Source: JBFKOL01 sp041628815 (GTDB lineage Bacteria; Bacteroidota; Bacteroidia; Chitinophagales; Saprospiraceae). Taken from it: a DNA stretch of 12,838 bases. Positions 1 to 7,010 of this stretch are shown here, in pieces. Within the stretch, counting starts at the first letter, position 1. Each line of letters starts with the position of its first letter. The notes below the pieces were generated by a model that saw only the letters and a program-made list of their open reading frames with translations, made no database searches and was not told the DNA's origin. Both the position numbers and the translations under genes were made by a program. Location of the stretch: NCBI GenBank assembly GCA_041628815.1, contig JBFKOL010000097.1, positions 1 to 12,838 of the forward strand, read 5' to 3'.

Positions 1-258
1 ATGCGGGGCCTTGTTTTTGTTGTTGAGCAAGAAGATGCAATCGCCCTGAGAAAAACCGATTATCTGACTTATATCTTAATTAGGGCGTCATTCCAGATAT
101 AAACTGAGAACCATAGATGAGAAATAAGTAGTAGGGATCAAAAGGTAGATTTTGACTTATGAGAAAGACAGGACAATTCAGTGTGTGTTTCAAAAACATT
201 AGAGAATAGAAAGCTTGTTGAATCTGATTCACCATTAACCCCACTCTGAAGGGTAAAG
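1..258. other. Left-edge non-coding stretch
   Basis: No convincing complete gene is visible. A plus-strand frame is open from base 1 to a TAA at 100-102 (33 codons, LVFVVEQEDAIALRK-like); it could be the 3' end of a gene lying outside the window, but it matches no family I recognise. A 13-bp palindrome, TGAATC-T-GATTCA, lies at 219-231, and GGGTAA-AG-TTACCC at 251-264 overlaps the stop of the molybdopterin gene. Both have loops too small for a standard terminator hairpin and lack a T run. Confidence 0.4.
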
Positions 259-2517
259 TTACCCCAACAAATTTCCTCCCTTCATAAACGGCTGATCGTA
301 GTGCCGCTTGCCGGTCGCGCGGTACAGTGCATTGGCCAGTGCCGCGAAAACAGGCGGGAAGGTGGGTTCGCCAAGACCGGTGGGATCCATGCCGTTCTGG
401 ACAAAGTGAACGTCGATCTCCTTTGGTGCCTCGGCCATCCTGATCATCCTGTATTGATGGAAGTTGTTTTTCTCGGGAACGCCGTTCTGAAAAGTCATCT
501 CCCCATACATGGCATTGCCAATTCCATCGACAATGGCGCCCTGTGCCAGGTTACTCGCGGCATCGGGATTGACGACAATACCACAGTCTACGACACAGCA
601 GACCCTCTCTATGACAGGACTACCATCTTCCACCCTCAGATCGAGCACTTGTGCCGAATAAGAGTTGTGGCAGAAATATGCCGAAAAGCCACGATGGACT
701 CCGTCAGGGACATTGTTCCAGTCGGATTTATCGCGTGCCAATTCAAGGACTTCGGCATATCGAGAGGCGTCGTAATCGTTGCGGTCACCTACGGGATTGT
801 TCTGCGCGCGCTCGAGAAGTTCAAGCCGGAATGCAATGGGATCCTTGTCCATTTCCTCGGCCAGTTCGTCCAAAAACGACTGTTCGGCGCAAGCGATAAA
901 ATTGGAACGGGGAGCCCGAAACGAACCAATGGTTATATTGGAATCAACGGTCCAGCTTTCGGCCAGGTAGTTGTCAATGGTTCCCGCCGGAAATCGGTTG
1001 GCATAGAGCGGACTGTCGGACAGACCACCGGCGTTGACGTGCAATGCCGTTAGCTTGTTGTCTTCATCGAATGCGGCCCTGTAGGTAGCTTGGTAGGTGG
1101 GACGATATATGCCTCCTGTCATATCGTCTTCGCGCGAATAAATCAGTTTGACAGGAGCGCTCACTCTTTGAGATATGAGTGCGGCCTCTACGGCCCAATG
1201 TGCATAGGATCTCCGGCCATACCCTCCCCCAAGACGGGTCATTTCGATATGAATGTTGTCCAGGGGGATACCGAGACGTGCGGACAAGGTCTGTTCGGTC
1301 AATTCAGCTTTTTGAAGGGGCCCAATCAGTGAAGCCTTGCCGTCTTTTACGTCTGCAAAGAAGTTCATGGGTTCCATACAGTTGTGCGCCAGGTACGGGG
1401 CCTTGTACGTTCTTTCAATCACCTTGGCCGCATTCCTAAATGCTGCTTCGGGGTTGCCATCTCGCCGGACTACCCTTTTCCCATTGGAAGCCATGCGCGT
1501 CATCAAGGCATCGTGGTCTTTAGTGCTTTCGAGTCCGGAGGGAATAGTCCGAGTCTGTCTGGATTGCCCCCAGAAGGCTCTTTCCTCGGTATAGGTTTCA
1601 AAAGGCTCCCACCGTACAATCAAAGCTTCTTTGGCTTTCATGACTTCCCATGTGGAATTACCCACTATGGCCACCACTTCGAGGAATCCGCAGGTGTCAA
1701 AATGTTGTCTTTCAAAATCGTCTTCCAGAACCTTTATCGTGAAAACATCCCTGATCCCAGGCATCGACCTGGCGGCCGAATCATCAACCGATTTCAATTT
1801 CATCCCGAACGCCGGGGGATGCGCCACCATGGCGGTCAACATGCCTTCCTTGTAGACGTCAATGCCAAACAAGGGCTGGCCTGTTACGATCTTTTTGCCA
1901 TCCACATTTTTGCGTGAGGTACCGATAATTCTAAAGTCAGCATTGTCTTTTAACTGTACTTCTTCCGGTACCGGAACCTGCGCAGCCACCGAAGCCATTT
2001 CGCCGTATCCCGCAGATTTGCCGCTCGGTCTGTGATAGAGTGTGCCGGCCTCGGTAGTAATATCATTTACAGAAACCTGCCATGCTTCTGCGGCGGCCTG
2101 CCGAAGCATTTGTCTCGCCGTCGCACCTGCCATACGAAGGCTTTGCCACCCCTGGCGGATCGCCTGGCTTCCGCCGATGTATTGCCGGGTATAGAATTCA
2201 GTATTCAGCGGGGCTTGTTCCACAATTACTTTTTTCCAATCCACGTCCAACTCTTCCGCCACGATCATCGGCATGGATGTTTTTACATTCTGCCCTCCCT
2301 CTGGATTTGGCGACATGATGGTTACAACACCGTTCTCGCCGATTTTCAGGTAGGCGTTGATATCAAACCACTCTTCGGGCAGGGCCAGGGTATCACCCGC
2401 GTCTTTTCCGGATTGGCATGAAACCAGCCAGCTGAAGCCGAGAACCATACCGCCTCCTGCAAGCGCCGAAGACTTCAAAAAGGAGCGTCTGTTGTAAGAT
2501 GTTTTCAGGACCGTCAT
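259..2517 (-). CDS. Tat-exported molybdopterin-binding subunit, isoquinoline 1-oxidoreductase beta / aldehyde oxidase type
   Basis: This is the large catalytic subunit of a xanthine-dehydrogenase-family molybdenum hydroxylase (IorB-like), 752 residues, normal for the family. Such enzymes hydroxylate N-heterocycles or oxidise aldehydes using water and pass electrons to a small (2Fe-2S) subunit. Seen: a twin-arginine signal (R10-R11-S-F-L-K) followed by a hydrophobic stretch and the lipobox L-V-S-C34, so it is probably a Tat-exported lipoprotein. Molybdopterin-binding landmarks are PNPEGGQ (70-76), GGGYGRR (430-436), SREDDM (461-466), GSFRAPRSN (531-539), and G-L-G-E717-P near the C-terminus, where E717 fits the family's catalytic glutamate. 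It is the last gene of the minus-strand cluster, 184 bp after the aldo/keto reductase. The (2Fe-2S) IorA partner, normally adjacent, is not in the window. The true substrate cannot be read from the sequence. Confidence 0.93.
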   Translation of the reverse strand: MTVLKTSYNRRSFLKSSALAGGGMVLGFSWLVSCQSGKDAGDTLALPEEWFDINAYLKIGENGVVTIMSPNPEGGQNVKTSMPMIVAEELDVDWKKVIVEQAPLNTEFYTRQYIGGSQAIRQGWQSLRMAGATARQMLRQAAAEAWQVSVNDITTEAGTLYHRPSGKSAGYGEMASVAAQVPVPEEVQLKDNADFRIIGTSRKNVDGKKIVTGQPLFGIDVYKEGMLTAMVAHPPAFGMKLKSVDDSAARSMPGIRDVFTIKVLEDDFERQHFDTCGFLEVVAIVGNSTWEVMKAKEALIVRWEPFETYTEERAFWGQSRQTRTIPSGLESTKDHDALMTRMASNGKRVVRRDGNPEAAFRNAAKVIERTYKAPYLAHNCMEPMNFFADVKDGKASLIGPLQKAELTEQTLSARLGIPLDNIHIEMTRLGGGYGRRSYAHWAVEAALISQRVSAPVKLIYSREDDMTGGIYRPTYQATYRAAFDEDNKLTALHVNAGGLSDSPLYANRFPAGTIDNYLAESWTVDSNITIGSFRAPRSNFIACAEQSFLDELAEEMDKDPIAFRLELLERAQNNPVGDRNDYDASRYAEVLELARDKSDWNNVPDGVHRGFSAYFCHNSYSAQVLDLRVEDGSPVIERVCCVVDCGIVVNPDAASNLAQGAIVDGIGNAMYGEMTFQNGVPEKNNFHQYRMIRMAEAPKEIDVHFVQNGMDPTGLGEPTFPPVFAALANALYRATGKRHYDQPFMKGGNLLG

Positions 2518-2701
2518 AGGGATTGGGTTTCAATATTTTTTAATGTGTTGAACGTTGAATCACATAAGATAAGGCGTCTCAACCAATAACTTCAATTTCG
2601 TCACCATCAAATTCGAGCTTTGAAAAAGGGAATTTCAGCTTGTTTTCTTCTTCTGAAAAGTCCGCGAATCATCACTTGTTCAATTTAATGCTATGGGGTT
2701 T
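2518..2701. other. Spacer between aldo/keto reductase and molybdopterin gene
   Basis: This 184-bp gap is long compared with the gaps upstream of it and could hold a promoter for the molybdopterin gene, but I see no clear Bacteroidota TAnnTTTG element. A tandem 7-mer (GTTGAAC-GTTGAAT) lies at 2547-2560. On the minus strand, positions 2579-2668 form an open frame of 29 codons with coding-like composition. It is in frame with the aldo/keto reductase but separated from it by that gene's TAA and two adjacent TGA codons (2669-2674), and it has no ATG start. It may be a gene remnant or chance. Confidence 0.4.
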
Positions 2702-3826
2702 TTAACGATCGGTCAAAACCGTATCGGGGGTCCTGACACCTACTATTTCAATTTTTTCAAACGCATCGCGAAATTCCTTCAATTCATCAGCAGTAAACGT
2801 CACTTTGAGCGCACCCTGGTTTTCCTTAACATGATGCAATTTCACCGTTCCCGGAATTGGCACGATCCATGGTTTTAAGGCGAGTAGCCACCCGAGGGCT
2901 ATCTGTGCAGGTGTCGCATTCTTGCGCATGGCCCATTCCCTGACCAGGTGAAGCATATCCATGTGTTTTTCAATGGCCTCAGGCCTGAAGTACGGTACGG
3001 AAGCAAACCTGGAATCTTCGCTGAAGCGGCTGTATTCATTGAATTTATCCCCCAGGAAACCTCTGCAAACCGGTCCCCAGGGTACCAATCCGATCCCAAG
3101 TTCCTCACAGGTATCAATTATATGGTTCTCCAGGACCCTTTCAATCAAAGAATATTCGCTTTGAAGGGCAGTGACGGGCTGGACAGCATGTGCTCTTCGA
3201 ATCGTGGCGGGCGAGGTCTCAGAAAGACCAAAATGTAGCGCCTTGCCTTCCCTGATCAGGTCCTTTACGGCACCTGCCACATCTTCGATCGGTACTTGCG
3301 GATCTGCGCGATGTAAATAAAGCAAATCGATGCGATCGGTTTGCAGCCGTCTCAGCATACCTTCAACGGCTTTTTTTAGGCTTTCCGGCCGGGCATCACG
3401 TCCTCTTCTCTGACCGCCTCCTAAACTAAAACCAAATTTACTGCCTATGACCACTTCATCCCTAACCGGTTTAAGCGCTTCTCCCACATATTCTTCATTG
3501 GTGAACGGGCCGTACACCTCCGCCGTATCAAAAAAAGTGACCCCTGCATCCACCGCTCCGCGGATCACCTTGATCATCTCTTCTTTTGGTTGTACCGGGT
3601 TGTAACTTTTACTGGTCATGCTCATGCATCCCAGCCCGATAGCAGATACTTCCAGTGCATAGTTCCCTTTACCCAGGATGCGTTTTCCTTCCATAGGTTC
3701 TGCATTTTGACCGTCTTTTTCTTTAGTATCGTTATCTCCCAATACGGAACCGGCCATCATGGAAGTACCCAGTACAGCTCCAGCTTTCAGGAATCCTCTT
3801 CTGCTGTTTTCATTTGTCTTTTTCAT
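2702..3826 (-). CDS. Tat-exported aldo/keto reductase
   Basis: This is an NAD(P)H-dependent aldo/keto reductase (AKR superfamily TIM barrel) of 374 residues, predicted to reduce carbonyl groups of sugars or aldehydes or to oxidise the alcohols. Seen: a Tat signal (R9-R10-G-F-L-K and a hydrophobic A/G-rich stretch to about residue 30, no lipobox cysteine), then the barrel with GLGCMSM (64-70). The catalytic tetrad is D100, Y105 (FFDTAEVYG), K130 (GSKFG) and H172 (YLHRADP). Near the C-terminus PWIVPIPGT (319-327) is the cofactor-binding region typical of the family. The barrel is full length. The Tat signal fits a protein that folds around its nucleotide before export. It follows the alpha/beta hydrolase gene by 37 bp and is probably co-transcribed with it. 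How reduced cofactor would be renewed outside the cytoplasm is unclear. Confidence 0.93.
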   Translation of the reverse strand: MKKTNENSRRGFLKAGAVLGTSMMAGSVLGDNDTKEKDGQNAEPMEGKRILGKGNYALEVSAIGLGCMSMTSKSYNPVQPKEEMIKVIRGAVDAGVTFFDTAEVYGPFTNEEYVGEALKPVRDEVVIGSKFGFSLGGGQRRGRDARPESLKKAVEGMLRRLQTDRIDLLYLHRADPQVPIEDVAGAVKDLIREGKALHFGLSETSPATIRRAHAVQPVTALQSEYSLIERVLENHIIDTCEELGIGLVPWGPVCRGFLGDKFNEYSRFSEDSRFASVPYFRPEAIEKHMDMLHLVREWAMRKNATPAQIALGWLLALKPWIVPIPGTVKLHHVKENQGALKVTFTADELKEFRDAFEKIEIVGVRTPDTVLTDR

Positions 3827-3863
3827 TCACTTATATAATTTGATTTAATGGAAAAACTCAATT

Positions 3864-5102
3864 TTAATAAAGAACCTCGTCAAAAAATGCTCTCATTTTT
3901 TCTGCATATGGTGCACCAATCTTCATAAAAGTTTTTCTCGTTCGCTCGTCGGGTTTCCAGTCGAAAAATGCATGGCCCGCTCCTTCCACCTGGATGTATT
4001 CTACCTTCTGTCCTTTGGACTTCAATACATCCACATAAGGTTGTACTGCATCATTGGAAACCAGGAAATCTTCTGTGCCTCGTACGATAAAATGAGGAAT
4101 GGAGCGCTCGTTTACCGTTGGCACGTGCTTGATTGGTGAAATGGCATCATAATAGGCCTGGTCGGTCTGTTGTAAGAACCTACTGAAATCAGATGCATCA
4201 AAGGGTCCGTAACTTGGTGCTGCAGCCTTAACGGCCTGGAGTATTTCTGTTCTCACCTGGTCCACATTCTTGCCTTGAGGGATATACGAAGGCATGAACT
4301 GGCCAAAACCGCCGTCACCGATTGAAGAACACAGTACGGCTGCTGCCGCTGAAAGGTGACCACCTGCGCTGTCACCGGTGACCGCAATCCGTCCCGGGTC
4401 TCCTCCATATTGGTGTGCATTTTCCTGGATATGGGCAATCGCGCCAAGGACATCTTCGATCAGGTGGTGCATATAGTTCGGGCTTTCATCGCCATCGAGA
4501 TTATTGATCCATCGGTAGTCGATGCTGAATACGACATATCGGTTACCGCGGGTCAGTTCGCGGGCCAGACCACGCATGATATCTTCGTTGTTCGAGGACC
4601 ATCCGCCACCATGGACGATGACAATACATGGCAGATTCTCGGCTTCCCTGGGGGCAAATACATCGTACTTCAATGGTTTAACACCGGGTTTTGCATAGAC
4701 GACGTCGTGTGTGATGGAGAGGTCCTTGACCAGTTCTTCTTCAATGAAGTTGGCACCGATCCACATCCTTTTGTCGACGGTGATTTGCATTTCGGAGGTA
4801 AAGTCCTCAAAATGGGTCATCCCCCACATGCCGCCCTCTACGGAATAGTAGATCGCATCCAACGCAAAGCCGGGTGAGGGTGTCGCGCGAATGGTCAGTC
4901 TGGTACCGGCAGGGACTCTTCCGTCAGAAGGTATTTCTGGGCTTACCATATAGGTGCCATTATCGGGTGGCACAAGGGTAACTTCAAACTTTTCTCCGGG
5001 CATGGTTACTTTGGTGGTAACTCTTGAATGCAGCACGGAAAACGCAATGATCAGCGACAGTGTGATCAACAAGGCTAAGGACATCAATTTCATTGATTTC
5101 AA
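3864..5102 (-). CDS. Membrane-anchored or secreted alpha/beta hydrolase (esterase) with N-terminal InlB-like repeat domain
   Basis: This 412-residue protein is a carboxylesterase/deacylase of the hormone-sensitive-lipase or BD-FAE-like group. Residues 1-25 form a basic start plus hydrophobic segment (signal peptide or anchor). Residues about 38-120 form a beta-rich module with PAGTRLTIRATPSPGF (64-79) and IGANF (115-119), like the divergent InlB B-repeat seen in secreted proteins. The hydrolase domain begins near 125: oxyanion motif HGGGW (164-168), nucleophile elbow G-D-S245-A-G, acid D345 in GTEDFLVS and base H377 in GAGHAFF complete the triad. The gene lies 39 bp after the acetyltransferase gene and 37 bp before the AKR gene, suggesting one operon. 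Substrate is unknown; an ester or acetyl group on a carbohydrate or small molecule is likely. The start chosen gives the best signal; MKLMS four codons in is an alternative. Confidence 0.9.
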   Translation of the reverse strand: MKSMKLMSLALLITLSLIIAFSVLHSRVTTKVTMPGEKFEVTLVPPDNGTYMVSPEIPSDGRVPAGTRLTIRATPSPGFALDAIYYSVEGGMWGMTHFEDFTSEMQITVDKRMWIGANFIEEELVKDLSITHDVVYAKPGVKPLKYDVFAPREAENLPCIVIVHGGGWSSNNEDIMRGLARELTRGNRYVVFSIDYRWINNLDGDESPNYMHHLIEDVLGAIAHIQENAHQYGGDPGRIAVTGDSAGGHLSAAAAVLCSSIGDGGFGQFMPSYIPQGKNVDQVRTEILQAVKAAAPSYGPFDASDFSRFLQQTDQAYYDAISPIKHVPTVNERSIPHFIVRGTEDFLVSNDAVQPYVDVLKSKGQKVEYIQVEGAGHAFFDWKPDERTRKTFMKIGAPYAEKMRAFFDEVLY

Positions 5103-5141
5103 TTTATTCTTTTCATTTTATTTGGCCTGCCAGTGTTAAAC

Positions 5142-5708
5142 CTATAGCTTTTTAATGATCCTGGCCGGTACCCCGGCAACCACAGTATTGGGTGGAACGT
5201 CCTCCCTGACTACGGCTCCTGCTGCCACAACGGAGTTCTCTCCCACGGTAACGCCGGGCAATATGGTAGCATTGGCCGCTATCCAGGCATTGCGCTTGAT
5301 CACAATGCGCTTGAGGATAAGTGTTTTGCGTGTGGCCGGATCCACGGGGTGGTCCTCCGTCACAAGGTTGACGCGTGGACCGATCAGCACTTCATCTTCA
5401 ATGGTTATCCCTCCCAGGTCAAGAAAAGAACAACCGTGGTTGATGAATACATTTTTACCCAGCCGTATATGTCCTCCGAAATTGGTATGGAATGGGATAA
5501 AGACGGTCGTACTTTCGTCTACCGTCTTTCCTGTTATCTCGCTTAACACAGCGCGGACCTGGTCCCTGTCGGTAGAAGTATTCAGTGCGGCAGACAAGCG
5601 AATAGTACGGGAGACCGCTTCGAATATCCTCGGGTACTGGGGGTCATTCATCGGAATGGCACCGCCTGCAAGCATTCTTTCAAATATGTCCATAGGGAAT
5701 TGACTCAT
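5142..5708 (-). CDS. Hexapeptide-repeat sugar O-acetyltransferase (maltose acetyltransferase / NodL / LacA-like)
   Basis: This 188-residue protein is an acetyl-CoA-dependent O-acetyltransferase with a left-handed beta-helix fold, active as a trimer in known relatives. Seen: a helical N-terminal maltose-acetyltransferase-like region (1-60), then hexapeptide repeats from about 70. NFGGHIRLGKNVFINHGC (76-93), LDLGGITIEDEVLIGPRV and TEDHP carry the family signature, with H120 in the position of the catalytic histidine. The tail GAVVREDVPPNTVVAGVPARIIKKL-like region is the standard end of these enzymes. There is no signal peptide, so it is cytoplasmic, unlike its neighbours. It starts 10 bp after the monooxygenase-fold gene stops, indicating tight co-transcription. 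It could add acetyl groups to a sugar that has entered the cell, opposing the esterases, or serve detoxification. The acceptor is unknown. Confidence 0.92.
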   Translation of the reverse strand: MSQFPMDIFERMLAGGAIPMNDPQYPRIFEAVSRTIRLSAALNTSTDRDQVRAVLSEITGKTVDESTTVFIPFHTNFGGHIRLGKNVFINHGCSFLDLGGITIEDEVLIGPRVNLVTEDHPVDPATRKTLILKRIVIKRNAWIAANATILPGVTVGENSVVAAGAVVREDVPPNTVVAGVPARIIKKL

Positions 5709-5718
5709 GACGTGATGC

Positions 5719-6171
5719 TCAATTCTTATTGGTGGCCTTCATTTTGACAAATATTTCGGACATGGTCTCCGGATCGATCGCTTCCATGTCCACCAGCCTC
5801 AGAGATTTTACCATGGGCAAGGTGGTCGTCTTGTAATGCAAAAAATGCGGTGTTTTTAAATGCGCCTGGTAGGCTTCTTCGCTGGCATAAATTTCGACCA
5901 AACGAATTTGTGCCGGGCTTTCTTTTTCATACATAGGGAAAATGCATAAGACCCCTTCCTCCAGCCTTACCGATGTCGCAGCTTCTTCTTTTAACGTGAA
6001 AATGTACTCCTCAAAATAAACCGAATCGATTTCTAATTCCGCGATCCTGATTTTCATCTCGTCGGTATTCACCATCGGGCGATTTGTGTTGGTTTGATTA
6101 CAAGCATTCCCAAGTAGCACAAACAAGGAAACCAAAAAAGTCGTTGTGATCGAAGACATATCAAACTGCAT
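5719..6171 (-). CDS. Antibiotic-biosynthesis-monooxygenase (ABM) fold lipoprotein, putative quinol monooxygenase
   Basis: This is a 150-residue protein with an N-terminal hydrophobic signal and a cysteine at C24 (L-G-N-A-C, an imperfect lipobox), then a polar linker and one ABM dimeric alpha/beta-barrel domain (about 39-128). The stretch around E71-EGVLCIFPMYEK and EIYASEEAYQAHLKTPHF (93-110), followed by MVKSLRLVD, matches the YgiN/ABM-type pattern where a glycine-valine-leucine strand and a helix ending H-x-x-T-P-H-F are conserved. Relatives oxidise quinols or aromatic rings without a cofactor, but many have no known function. The start could also be M5, which removes four residues and leaves the signal intact. 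It sits 9 bp after the beta-barrel gene and 10 bp before the acetyltransferase gene. The exported form is notable, since many ABM proteins are cytoplasmic. Confidence 0.82.
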   Translation of the reverse strand: MQFDMSSITTTFLVSLFVLLGNACNQTNTNRPMVNTDEMKIRIAELEIDSVYFEEYIFTLKEEAATSVRLEEGVLCIFPMYEKESPAQIRLVEIYASEEAYQAHLKTPHFLHYKTTTLPMVKSLRLVDMEAIDPETMSEIFVKMKATNKN

Positions 6172-6180
6172 ATTTTAATC

Positions 6181-6960
6181 TCATTTGGAGGCCACCCATT
6201 TTTTGTTGAATTGATAATACAGGGAGATATTCCATAAAAAATCCTTGTTGTCGGGGAGGTCGGATGTAAAAGTTTGGTTGATGGTGCCCTGCAGGGTAAA
6301 GGGCCAAGTGGTATGAGACAGTGAGGCAGTGCCGGTAAAATAATTGCCCCAATAACCGTCAAGGTTGAGGTAGTAAAATGCCGGGGAAACAGCCAATCTT
6401 ATTTCTTTACCAAGCTTGATATTGGAAATATTGGTATTCAGATTAACAAAGTGTGTCGTCTGGGCACCGAAACTCTGAAGAGCATTGCCGTTCAGGTAAT
6501 AAAACCCGATGCCCCAATCCTTGGTGATTTGAACATTCGGTGCAAATTCCCATGCGATGAAACGAGTCATCCGGGAAATATCAATAGTGACAGGATCTTC
6601 CGGCGTCTCTATGATTTGGAACAGGAAGGAAGGGTGTATACCCATCCTCAGGCTGAACTTATCTTTTTCTACCGGGTAGTATCTCAACCAGTAGATCATA
6701 CTGCCCTTTCGTCCGTCAAGGGAAAGGCGCACGTCTGGATCGATACTGATCTTTTTTTTCTTCCATCTGAGCTGTAATAGGTATGCAGAACTGTTCAGCG
6801 AAAAGGAAGGGATGATGGAAAACCCATTATTGGTAAGCCCGAGGGACCCGGAATAGGCGGTCGTATCGGCAGGGCTTCCCTGTGGTTGTGCCATGCCCAC
6901 CATTGGGTGAAAAACAAGTACGAACAGAATTAAAATGTAACAATACTTTCGCGAAGTCAT
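6181..6960 (-). CDS. Hypothetical exported protein, probable outer-membrane beta-barrel
   Basis: I do not recognise a named family. The likely start at 6960 gives 259 residues opening with a clear signal peptide (MTSRKYCYILILFVLVF, cleavage probably near V-G-M-A-Q). An upstream ATG at 7023 would add 21 residues lacking signal character and overlap the carboxylesterase stop by 13 bp, so it is less likely. The mature part has many alternating polar and hydrophobic strands rich in Tyr, Trp and Phe (YLLQLRWKKKK, MIYWLRYYPV, WGIGFYYLNG, LAVSPAFYYLNLDGYWGNYF, WNISLYYQFNKKW), the pattern of a small outer-membrane beta-barrel; I estimate 8 to 12 strands. It could be a pore or a membrane-bound accessory protein for the substrate of this cluster. 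It lies 50 bp after the carboxylesterase gene and 9 bp before the ABM gene. Confidence 0.75.
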   Translation of the reverse strand: MTSRKYCYILILFVLVFHPMVGMAQPQGSPADTTAYSGSLGLTNNGFSIIPSFSLNSSAYLLQLRWKKKKISIDPDVRLSLDGRKGSMIYWLRYYPVEKDKFSLRMGIHPSFLFQIIETPEDPVTIDISRMTRFIAWEFAPNVQITKDWGIGFYYLNGNALQSFGAQTTHFVNLNTNISNIKLGKEIRLAVSPAFYYLNLDGYWGNYFTGTASLSHTTWPFTLQGTINQTFTSDLPDNKDFLWNISLYYQFNKKWVASK

Positions 6961-7010
6961 CCCATTTAATTTTATCCAGATTTGATGTTTACCCAAGTAT
7001 CCATATAAAA

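Noticed and set aside
251..264. GGGTAA-AG-TTACCC hairpin as a terminator of the molybdopterin gene
   Set aside because: The 2-nt loop is too small, the stem includes the stop codon and no T run follows.
301..1053. A long plus-strand open frame of 250 codons antisense to the molybdopterin gene
   Set aside because: The opposite strand encodes an unmistakable family member with all motifs; the plus-strand translation has no recognisable domain and is a shadow of it.
5155..5703. A plus-strand open frame covering almost exactly the acetyltransferase gene
   Set aside because: Its Thr/Ser-rich translation is the mirror of hexapeptide-repeat codons; the minus-strand reading has clear family motifs.
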